Shown one piece after another: positions 1-5,010 of a DNA stretch of 6,473 nucleotides. The notes beneath the pieces were generated by a model. That model did no database searches, was not told where the DNA came from, and saw nothing but the letters and a program-made list of their open reading frames with translations. The stretch's first letter is position 1, and every line of letters begins with the position of its first letter. A program made the position numbers and the translations under genes. Origin of the DNA: Bryobacterales bacterium (GTDB lineage: Bacteria; Acidobacteriota; Terriglobia; Bryobacterales; Bryobacteraceae); NCBI GenBank assembly GCA_003487005.1, contig DNFG01000146.1, positions 1-6,473 of the forward strand, written 5' to 3'.

Positions 1-220
1 TCCCCCGCGCCTACTGGAAATGCCGGAAAGGCTGCAATGACGGCTTGCGCGAGCCTTACAGCCCGCCCTCGGATTGACCGCTCAAGAGCACCCACTGTGC
101 TGCCATTGTGCTGCCACGAGAGCGAGAGAGGGTATAACTGGGCAGCACTTTGGAAACCTCGTATCACTGAAATCAACAACATGGCACACAGAGGCACAGG
201 GCGCTACCCCCTTTGCCGCA
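1..220. other. Lower-GC left flank, probable end of an integrated element; no supported gene
   Basis: No convincing coding region is seen here. Hand count gives about 47% GC at 121-180, against about 77% in a block inside the dehydrogenase gene, so composition differs from the rest of the window. A 10-base unit, TGTGCTGCCA, occurs twice almost back to back (about 97-117). A frame open from the left edge to a TGA at 75-77 could be the last 24 codons of a gene lying outside the window, but it is too short to identify. An open frame at 37-285 runs straight through the tRNA-like end and has no recognisable protein character. The stretch ends at the tRNA 3' remnant, which suggests it is the distal tip of an integrated element. 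That origin is inferred. Confidence 0.45.
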
Positions 221-243
221 TTCGAATCCCGTTAGCGCTACCA
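221..243 (+). other. tRNA 3'-end remnant, probable integration (att) scar
   Basis: The block has the layout of the last 23 bases of a tRNA. It starts with a T-loop TTCGAAT (221-227), then a five-base 3' T-stem strand CCCGT (228-232). A seven-base acceptor strand TAGCGCT (233-239), discriminator A (240) and CCA (241-243) complete it. The 5' side is wrong: the bases before the T-loop (GCCGCA) cannot pair with CCCGT, and no AGCGCTA-like acceptor 5' strand lies about 50-70 bases upstream, so no whole tRNA is present. Integrases that target tRNA genes commonly leave an intact tRNA at one junction and only the 3' end at the other. The remnant therefore suggests an element lying to the left. The isotype cannot be told. 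A chance match is possible but needs the T-loop and CCA at the exact spacing. Confidence 0.6.
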
Positions 244-290
244 AGCCCGCCTCCCTTCCCCCATCTATCTGTTGCGGTAACCTGAAGCCT

Positions 291-304
291 GTGGCGGCCG
301 CCAC
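291..304. repeat. 14-bp perfect palindrome upstream of the methyltransferase gene
   Basis: GTGGCGGCCGCCAC is a perfect palindrome ending 38 bases before the likely ATG at 343. Allowing one T:T mismatch at 290/305, it extends two more pairs, to 288-307. It has no loop, so it is more like a protein-binding dyad than an RNA hairpin. Long GC-only palindromes arise by chance in GC-rich DNA, so an operator role is only a possibility. Confidence 0.35.
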
Positions 305-342
305 TGGTTTATCTGGTTGAATTTCTGATTCGAGGTCTGTTG

Positions 343-921
343 ATGCGACTCACCAAAACACTTTTCCTGCCGCTGCTGCTGGCGATGGCTCTGGCTGCTC
401 CGGCGCAGAATACGAAGCCGAGCCGGCAGCCGGATGTGCCTTACGTGCCGACGACGGAGCCGGCCGTTGAGGAAATGCTGAAGCTGGCGCGGGTGACGAA
501 GAATGATGTCGTTTATGACCTGGGCTGCGGCGACGGGCGGATTGTGATCGCGGCGGCGAAGCAGTATGGAGCGCGGGGCGTTGGGATCGATATCAATCCC
601 GAACGGATCGCGGAAGCGAACGAGAATGCGAAGAAGGCGGGGGTCACGCATCTGGTGAAATTCATCGAGCAGGACCTGTTCGAGGCGGATTTCCGGGAGG
701 CGTCGGTGGTGACGCTGTTCCTGCTGACCGAGGTGAACCTGAGGCTGAAGCCGCGGCTGCTGGAGCAGTTGAAGCCGGGGACGCGGGTGGTGTCGAACAC
801 GTTCGAGATGGGCGACTGGAAGCCGGAGAAGGAAACGAAGCTGAACGGGGAGGACAGTGAGTACTCCTACCTGAGCAGCAAGTTTTTCCTCTGGACGATT
901 CCGGCGAAGGCGTCGAACTAG
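343..921 (+). CDS. Exported class I SAM-dependent methyltransferase-fold protein
   Basis: The product is 192 residues. Residues 1-22 look like a signal peptide: basic MRLTK, then a Leu/Ala core, then an AAPAQ-type end. The rest is a compact Rossmann methyltransferase domain. The SAM motif I is DLGCGDGR at 59-66, followed by the motif II acidic segment GIDINPE at 81-87, whose Asp should bind the SAM ribose. A later QDLFEADF segment at 110-117 matches the adenine-side motif. The C-terminal portion, with LKPGTRVVSNTFEMGDW (143-159), is typical of a small family of such proteins common in Acidobacteria and related soil bacteria; its substrate is not known to me. I chose ATG 343 over the overlapping TTG 340 because GAGG at 332-335 lies 7 bases from it. 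The gene converges on the dehydrogenase gene, and the two stops share the bases CTAG at 918-921. An export signal on a SAM enzyme is odd. Confidence 0.87.
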   Translation: MRLTKTLFLPLLLAMALAAPAQNTKPSRQPDVPYVPTTEPAVEEMLKLARVTKNDVVYDLGCGDGRIVIAAAKQYGARGVGIDINPERIAEANENAKKAGVTHLVKFIEQDLFEADFREASVVTLFLLTEVNLRLKPRLLEQLKPGTRVVSNTFEMGDWKPEKETKLNGEDSEYSYLSSKFFLWTIPAKASN

Positions 922-2444
922 ATTTTGAATTCGATGCCCTGGGCGAGGGGCAGATCGGCGCTCCAGTTGATGGTGACGGTCTGTCGGCGCATGTAGGCTT
1001 TCCAGGAGTCGCTGCCGGCTTCGCGGCCGCCGCCGGTTTCCTTTTCGCCGCCGAAGGCTCCGCCGATTTCGGCGCCGCTGGTGCCGATGTTGACGTTGGC
1101 GATGCCGCAATCGCTGCCGCGGGCGCTGAGGAAGGTTTCGGCGGCGATCAAGTTGTTGGTAAAGATGGCGGAACTGAGGCCCTGGGGCACGTTATTGTGC
1201 CACTCGATGGCCTGCTCGAGGGTGTCGTACTCCATGATGTAGAGGATGGGGGCGAAGATTTCCTCCTGGACGATGGGCATATCGGGGCGGGCGCGGACGA
1301 GGGTGGGTTCGACGAAACAGGCGCCATCGGGGCCGGTGCGCTGGCCGCCGCAGAGGATTTCGCCGCCTTCGGCACGGACGCGGTCGAGGCCCTGCATCAT
1401 TTCGTCTACGGCGGCGCGGTTGATGAGGGGGCCCATGAGGGTTTGGGGGTCGAGGGGGTCGCCGATGCGGATCTGGGCGTAGGCGGATTTGAGGCGCTCG
1501 ATGAAAGCGGGGGCGATGGATTTCTGGAGGAAGAGGCGGCGGATGGTGGTGCAGCGCTGGCCGGCGGTGCCGACGGCGCCGAACAGGACGGCGCGGAGGG
1601 CGAGGTCGAGGTTGGCATCGGGGGTGACGATGACGCCGTTATTGCCGCCGAGTTCGAGGATGGTGCGGCCGACGCGGCGGCCGACGACTTCGGCGACGCG
1701 ATAGCCCATCCGGCAACTGCCGGTGGCGCTGATGAGGGGGACGCGGCGGTCATGGAGGAGGCGTTCGCCGACGGTGGCGCCGCGGCCGATGACGAGGGTG
1801 AAGACGCCTTCCCAGCCATGGCGGGCGAGGACGGTGTTGCAGATATTCTGGACGGCGATGGCGGTGAGGGGGGTTTCGGAGGAGGGTTTCCAGACGGTGG
1901 CGTCGCCACAGACGGCGGCGATGAGGGCGTTCCAGCTCCAGACGGCGACGGGGAAATTGAAGGCGGAGATGACGCCGACGATGCCGAGGGGGTGCCATTG
2001 TTCATACATCCGGTGCTCGGGGCGTTCGGAGTGCATGGAGAGGCCATATAACTGGCGGGAGAGGCCGACGGAGAAGTCGGCGATATCGATCATTTCCTGG
2101 ACTTCGCCCTTGCCTTCGGCGAGGATTTTGCCCATTTCGAGGGCAACAAGAGCGCCGAGGTCGTCTTTGTGGCGACGGAGTTCGTCGCCGATTTCGCGGA
2201 CGATTTCGCCGCGTTTGGGGGCGGGGAGCATGCGCCAGCGGTCGAAGGTGGCGGCGGTATCGAGCAGGACGGCCTCGTAGTCATCTTCGGAGGCCATAAG
2301 AACGCGGGCGATTTCTTCGCCGGTGGCGGGATTGCGAGAGATGAGTTCACCGCCGGAGGGGGCGGCGATCCAGGAGCGGCCGCAGGCGCCGGAGTTCACG
2401 GATTGCAGGCCGAGGCGTTGGAGGAGGGCTTGGCTGGTTGGCAT
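918..2444 (-). CDS. ALDH7 (antiquitin)-family aldehyde dehydrogenase, probable L-aminoadipate-semialdehyde dehydrogenase
   Basis: This 508-residue NAD(P)+-dependent aldehyde dehydrogenase matches the antiquitin family over its full length. In order it shows PAPKRGEIVREIGD (74-87), LEMGKI (102-107), GEVQE (113-117), AFNFP with oxyanion Asn163, WKPS with Lys186 for cofactor binding, and ELGGNN with general base Glu264. GQRC follows with nucleophile Cys298, then EEIFAP (394-399), the GTSGAEIGGAFGG segment (454-466) diagnostic of ALDH7, and the terminal LPLAQGIEF (498-506). Family members oxidise alpha-aminoadipate semialdehyde (in equilibrium with piperideine-6-carboxylate) to aminoadipate in lysine breakdown; GEVQE and the Arg before the Cys help hold that substrate in the human enzyme. 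The NAD-site GSTxxG motif reads GSCRMG (242-247), a minor departure. ATG 2444 is chosen because GGAG at 2453-2456 lies 8 bases upstream and homology starts just after it; the longer frame runs into the terminator. No lysine aminotransferase or lysine dehydrogenase gene lies nearby, so pathway is inferred from family alone. Confidence 0.95.
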   Translation of the reverse strand: MPTSQALLQRLGLQSVNSGACGRSWIAAPSGGELISRNPATGEEIARVLMASEDDYEAVLLDTAATFDRWRMLPAPKRGEIVREIGDELRRHKDDLGALVALEMGKILAEGKGEVQEMIDIADFSVGLSRQLYGLSMHSERPEHRMYEQWHPLGIVGVISAFNFPVAVWSWNALIAAVCGDATVWKPSSETPLTAIAVQNICNTVLARHGWEGVFTLVIGRGATVGERLLHDRRVPLISATGSCRMGYRVAEVVGRRVGRTILELGGNNGVIVTPDANLDLALRAVLFGAVGTAGQRCTTIRRLFLQKSIAPAFIERLKSAYAQIRIGDPLDPQTLMGPLINRAAVDEMMQGLDRVRAEGGEILCGGQRTGPDGACFVEPTLVRARPDMPIVQEEIFAPILYIMEYDTLEQAIEWHNNVPQGLSSAIFTNNLIAAETFLSARGSDCGIANVNIGTSGAEIGGAFGGEKETGGGREAGSDSWKAYMRRQTVTINWSADLPLAQGIEFKI

Positions 2445-2462
2445 AAAAGGGGCTCCGTCGTT

Positions 2463-2468
2463 ATTGTA
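2463..2468 (-). promoter_or_regulatory. Possible -10 element for the dehydrogenase gene
   Basis: On the minus strand TACAAT (2468 to 2463) lies 18 bases upstream of the ATG at 2444, in the short gap left between the terminator of the preceding gene and the ribosome binding site. No good -35 is present: the spacing points into the T-run of the terminator (CTTTTT-like). The strong terminator upstream means the dehydrogenase gene should have its own promoter, and this gap is nearly the only place for it, but the call rests on one hexamer. Confidence 0.3.
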
Positions 2469-2485
2469 TGCGTCCGCACAGAAAG

Positions 2486-2527
2486 AAAAAGGGCCCCACC
2501 GCGCGGTGAGACGCACGCGGTGGGGCC
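2486..2527 (-). terminator. Strong intrinsic terminator after the small secreted protein gene
   Basis: On the minus strand a perfect 12-bp stem, GGCCCCACCGCG (2527-2516) pairing with CGCGGTGGGGCC (2503-2492), encloses a 12-base loop. It is followed by one C and five Ts (2490-2486), then more pyrimidines (CTTTC). It begins 41 bases after the stop of the gene at 2569-3021. The T-run only follows the stem on the minus strand, so it terminates that direction. It insulates the dehydrogenase gene from the upstream gene. Confidence 0.88.
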
Positions 2528-2568
2528 TGACAAGGCAACGTGGCCTGCAGGGAGATATCGAGAGCGGG

Positions 2569-3021
2569 TTAAATGCCGAGCTTGCGAACGGACTTGTCGA
2601 TCAGATCCGCGCGGGTGGCGATGCCGACGATGTGGGCGCGGAGGAGTTCGCGCTGACGGGCGGCATCACCGCCTTCGAGCAACTGCTGCTTGTTTCCGAC
2701 GAACAGGTTGAGCAGGGAAGCGAGGCTCTTGAGGCGCTCGAATTCCTGGGCGCGACGGCCATCGAGGGCCACGCCGCTGGACTCGATTTCACCGACGAGG
2801 CGATTGATTTCGCCGGCGCGGCGGGTGAACTCTCCCACCTGATCCTGGGCGGAGGAGATGTTGGCATTCTTCTGCTTCAACTGTTTCGCAAGGGTTTCAG
2901 CCTTGACGGCAAGTTCGCGGGCCTCGGTGGTCAGTTGCGAGGCGAGGGGCGCGTTCGGGTTGGCGCTGGCGGGGATGATCGCGAGCGCGCACACGAGGGT
3001 CATCAAGAGAGTGGTCTTCAT
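2569..3021 (-). CDS. Small secreted alpha-helical protein of unknown function
   Basis: The product has 150 residues. The first 20 form a clear signal peptide (MKTTLLMTLVCALAIIPASA) with a probable cut before Asn21, so the mature protein of about 130 residues should be periplasmic or extracellular. Residues about 28-82 are rich in Ala, Glu, Lys, Gln and Leu with heptad-like spacing and suggest a long amphipathic helix or coiled coil. A second helical block covers about 92-147. There are no cysteines in the mature part, no metal or heme motif, and no membrane anchor after the signal peptide. I do not recognise the family. The start is well fixed: AAAGGAG at 3030-3036 sits 8 bases upstream, and the longer upstream frame is Pro/Arg-rich shadow sequence. 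The gene is apparently monocistronic, ending at the terminator at 2486-2527, with its promoter in the divergent region 3022-3311. Confidence 0.85.
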   Translation of the reverse strand: MKTTLLMTLVCALAIIPASANPNAPLASQLTTEARELAVKAETLAKQLKQKNANISSAQDQVGEFTRRAGEINRLVGEIESSGVALDGRRAQEFERLKSLASLLNLFVGNKQQLLEGGDAARQRELLRAHIVGIATRADLIDKSVRKLGI

Positions 3022-3106
3022 TTCACGTTCTCCTTTGGGGTCGCCGGTGCGCAGACACGTCAAGCGTGGAGCGTCCGGCGGGTTTGATTGTCTTGGGAAG
3101 ATCGGT

Positions 3107-3129
3107 GCGCAACCTGGGTCCAGGTGCGC
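3107..3129. repeat. Inverted repeat in the divergent intergenic region, candidate operator
   Basis: Two half-sites face each other: GCGC (3107-3110) plus ACCTGG (3112-3117), and CCAGGT (3120-3125) plus GCGC (3126-3129). They are separated by GT, with a single extra A at 3111 in the left arm. All ten paired positions match. It lies 85 bases upstream of the secreted-protein start (3021) and about 180 bases upstream of the membrane-protein start (3312). No T-run follows on either strand, which argues against a terminator. A regulator-binding site is a reasonable guess. Confidence 0.45.
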
Positions 3130-3265
3130 TGACATCCTTCCAGACGCGGGCAGTTCAGGCGGCGTTACAAAAATCGGAGGGGCGCGAATGGAATTCGGAC
3201 GGGGGGCGGGAGGGTGGACCCTGCAGGGCGAGGCGGGATCCGCCGATAGATCCCTGAGGCGAACT

Positions 3266-3282
3266 CCGTCATACAATGACGG
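3266..3282. promoter_or_regulatory. 7-bp perfect dyad overlapping a -10-like hexamer, candidate operator/promoter
   Basis: CCGTCAT (3266-3272) and ATGACGG (3276-3282) form a perfect dyad around ACA. The hexamer TACAAT (3272-3277), one base from the sigma-70 -10 consensus, spans its centre and lies 34 bases before the ATG at 3312. No convincing -35 is visible at 16-18 bases upstream. If the hexamer is the -10, a protein on the dyad would directly block the promoter. The dyad could instead form a hairpin in the leader, though with only a 3-base loop. Confidence 0.4.
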
Positions 3283-3311
3283 TATCGACGGGGAAGGGAG
3301 AAAGCTGGCGA

Positions 3312-3725
3312 ATGGCAACACATGTCAAACTTCTGGCCTGGTTGAACGTGCTGCTCGGCGGGCTGGGTGTTGTGGCGGCTTTGGGCGCAATGGCCAGCGC
3401 ACAATGGCTGGCGCACCTGCTACATAACGTGAACGCGGAGTTTGAAGTGCCGCTGGCGTTGATTCAGGTCGGGGTGACGGTAATTCTTGGCACCATCCTG
3501 GTGACGTCCTTGCCGTGCCTGATCCTGGCTTTCGGGCTGCTGAATTTCCGGCCGTGGGCGCGGATACTGGGGCTGGTGTTGTCGGCGCTCCTGCTGTTGC
3601 ACTTCCCGTTTGGCACGGTGGTGGGGCTGTACGCCTTCTGGGTGCTTCTGCGGACGGAGACCGAGACACTGTTCCAGAGCGCGGAGACTACAGGCTCCGC
3701 AGGTGGAAGCCCCCGTCCACGTTGA
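3312..3725 (+). CDS. Small multi-pass inner-membrane protein, function unknown
   Basis: The product has 137 residues and is mostly hydrophobic, with about four predicted membrane segments near residues 6-29, 48-76, 83-98 and 99-113. The middle carries a GLLNFRPWAR element (75-84), and FPFGTVVGLYAFWVLL (98-113) ends the last membrane segment. I recognise this pattern from small uncharacterised membrane proteins in many bacteria, where an arginine-rich turn precedes the last two helices; no biochemical role is known to me. ATG 3312 is chosen because GGGAG at 3296-3300 precedes it and the membrane segment starts at once. The in-frame ATG at 3276 would add 12 polar residues, has no ribosome binding site, and falls inside the dyad at 3266-3282. 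The last 16 or so residues are polar and of low complexity, and their codons overlap the end of the convergent dehydrogenase gene by 38 bases. Confidence 0.8.
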   Translation: MATHVKLLAWLNVLLGGLGVVAALGAMASAQWLAHLLHNVNAEFEVPLALIQVGVTVILGTILVTSLPCLILAFGLLNFRPWARILGLVLSALLLLHFPFGTVVGLYAFWVLLRTETETLFQSAETTGSAGGSPRPR

Positions 3726-4431
3726 TGACGGTTCCGGTGGAGTAGTCCAGCAATCCGTCGGCGATGGCGCGAACGGCTTTGGCTATATCGGCGGATTCGC
3801 CCATCCGGCGCTGGGGCAGCAGGCCGCCGGCGATTTTTTCTTCGTAGACCTGTTCCACCTTGGCGATCATGTCCGTGCGGATGATGCCGGGCCGGATTTC
3901 GAAGACCTGGACATTTTCCGCGGCGAGGCGCTGGGCATAGAGAGCAACCGTCATGCTGAGCCCGGCCTTCGAGACGCAGTATTCGGCGCGGTTGACGGAG
4001 GCGGTATAGCTGCTGATGGAGGTGACGAAAACGATCCGTCCGCGGCCCTGTTCGACCATCCACCGGGCGGCGTGCTGGGTGAGGAAGTGGGGGCCCTTGA
4101 GGTTGGTGGCAATCAGTTCGTCGAAGCTCTCCTCGGTGGCTTCGAGCATATCGCGGCGTTCGCGGGGGGCGATGCCGGCGTTGTTGACGAGGAGGTCGAG
4201 GCGTCCGTACTTTTCGCGGGCATGAGCGAGGAGGGCTTCGCGGTCGGCGGCGGAGCCGATGTCGCACTGGAAGATATCGGCGCCACACTCGGCGGCGAGC
4301 GATTCGGCGGCGTCGCGCCGGCCGCGGTAGGTGGCGATGACGGTGTGGGTGCTGGCGAGTTCGAGGGCGATGCCACGGCCGATGCCACGGCTGGCGCCGG
4401 TGATGAGCGCGACGGGTTGGGGGTGGGTCAT
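3688..4431 (-). CDS. FabG-like short-chain dehydrogenase/reductase (3-oxoacyl-ACP reductase type)
   Basis: The product has 247 residues, the normal length for a classical SDR, and is presumably a cytoplasmic NAD(P)(H)-dependent ketone or alcohol oxidoreductase. It shows the glycine-rich cofactor loop TGASRGIG (11-18), CDI (56-58) for adenine contact, NNAG (83-86), and catalytic Asn110 in NLKG. Ser138 and the YCVSK pair Tyr151/Lys155 complete the active-site tetrad, followed by RPG (180-182) and the C-terminal STGTVINVDGG (231-241). The NRAEYCVSKAGLSM stretch (147-160) and EIRPGIIRTDM (178-188) resemble the subgroup annotated as 3-ketoacyl-ACP reductase often found with sugar-catabolism genes, so the true substrate may be a polyol or sugar acid rather than acyl-ACP. 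It is the last gene of the operon: its ATG overlaps the stop of the thioredoxin-fold gene (ATGA, 4428-4431), which implies translational coupling. Confidence 0.93.
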   Translation of the reverse strand: MTHPQPVALITGASRGIGRGIALELASTHTVIATYRGRRDAAESLAAECGADIFQCDIGSAADREALLAHAREKYGRLDLLVNNAGIAPRERRDMLEATEESFDELIATNLKGPHFLTQHAARWMVEQGRGRIVFVTSISSYTASVNRAEYCVSKAGLSMTVALYAQRLAAENVQVFEIRPGIIRTDMIAKVEQVYEEKIAGGLLPQRRMGESADIAKAVRAIADGLLDYSTGTVINVDGGFHLRSL

Positions 4432-5009
4432 GGAGTTCCTTGAGAGGCGAGGGCTTCGTCGATGGCGGCGGCGATCTCCTCGAAAGTGAATGATTCGATA
4501 AACGGGCGGCCATTGACGAGGGCGGTGGGGGTGCGGGCGATGCCGCGGGCGACACCTTCGGCGGAGTCGCGCTCGACGAGGGCGATGAGTTTCTGGTCCT
4601 GCAGGGCAGCGACGGCGGCATCTGGGTTGGTCTTGTGGGCCGTGGCGAAGGCGCGGAGTTGCTGTTCGAAGTTGTCGATGGTGATGGTCCGGAGGTGGTC
4701 GAGCGCATGGCGGCGCCAGGCGAGCGCGAGTTCGGCGGAGATGGTCTGGAAGTGGCGGGAGGCGACAGCGGCGGGGCGGGACCATGCGTGTTTGGCGAGG
4801 GGGAAATCGCGGTGTTCGAAGGCGACGCGGGCGGCGTACTTCGGCAGGAGGCGCTCGTCCATCCTTTTGCGGAAGGTGGTGCAGTCGCCGCACTGGAGGC
4901 TTTCGTAGATGATGACGCGGACGGCGCTATCGGCGCGTCCTTCGACGAGGCGGGTTTGGGCGGGGAGGGTCATGGCGAGAAGGGCGAGGGAGAGCGCGGC
5001 GCGGAGCAT
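4428..5009 (-). CDS. Exported DsbA/thioredoxin-fold protein with CGDC motif
   Basis: The product has 193 residues. Residues 1-18 form a signal peptide (MLRAALSLALLAMTLPAQ), so it should act in the periplasm or be membrane-attached; there is no lipobox cysteine. A thioredoxin-like domain follows. The beta strand VRVIIYESLQ (30-39) leads to the redox motif C40-G-D-C43, then an HRDFPL segment (67-71) typical of DsbA-family proteins, an inserted helical region (about 76-150), and the cis-Pro loop RTPT (159-162, Pro161). The C-terminal ALVNGRPFIESF (163-174) strands complete the fold. Such proteins form, reduce or isomerise disulfides. The CGDC dipeptide is not the classical CPHC of DsbA, so the redox role is unclear. 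GGGGAGGG at 5015-5022 gives the ribosome binding site for ATG 5009. The start lies one base after the stop of the DUF697-like gene (TGA-C-ATG), and the gene's own stop overlaps the SDR start. Confidence 0.88.
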   Translation of the reverse strand: MLRAALSLALLAMTLPAQTRLVEGRADSAVRVIIYESLQCGDCTTFRKRMDERLLPKYAARVAFEHRDFPLAKHAWSRPAAVASRHFQTISAELALAWRRHALDHLRTITIDNFEQQLRAFATAHKTNPDAAVAALQDQKLIALVERDSAEGVARGIARTPTALVNGRPFIESFTFEEIAAAIDEALASQGTP

Positions 5010-5010
5010 G

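Larger units (their letters stand above)
3022..3311. other. Divergent intergenic region
   Basis: These 290 bases separate the divergent secreted-protein and membrane-protein genes. They hold the two inverted repeats listed separately, a small dyad GGCGG-GAT-CCGCC (3232-3244), and the ribosome binding sites of both genes. Open frames here (for example plus-strand 3066-3257) have no ribosome binding site or protein character and are not called. No clear sigma-70 promoter is seen for the minus-strand gene. Confidence 0.6.

Noticed and set aside
3..77. Frame open from the left edge to a TGA, with a Y-W-K-C-R-K-G-C run
   Set aside because: Only 24 codons; it could be the end of an outside gene, but nothing identifies it.
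160..243. A complete tRNA gene ending at 243
   Set aside because: The 5' acceptor strand, D-arm, anticodon arm and 5' T-stem strand cannot be found; only the 3' end is tRNA-like.
37..285. 82-residue plus-strand open frame at the left
   Set aside because: It crosses the tRNA-like end, has no clear ribosome binding site and has the composition of non-coding sequence.
265..1110. 281-residue minus-strand frame opposite the methyltransferase gene
   Set aside because: Arg/His/Gln-rich, with no domain, and it covers both strands of well-supported genes.
1197..2051. 284-residue plus-strand frame rich in Asp, Gly, Glu and Ala
   Set aside because: It lies fully antisense to the aldehyde dehydrogenase, whose protein is unmistakable; the composition is that of a GC-rich shadow frame.
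2445..2516. 24-residue upstream extension of the aldehyde dehydrogenase
   Set aside because: It runs through the terminator stem and T-run, and ATG 2444 has a good ribosome binding site and matches the family's N-terminus.
3022..3321. 100-residue upstream extension of the secreted-protein frame
   Set aside because: It would bury the signal peptide and ribosome binding site, and it is Pro-rich with no protein character.
3464..4708. 414-residue minus-strand frame overlapping the SDR gene
   Set aside because: Pro/Arg/Ser-rich shadow of the SDR and DsbA-like genes in another frame.
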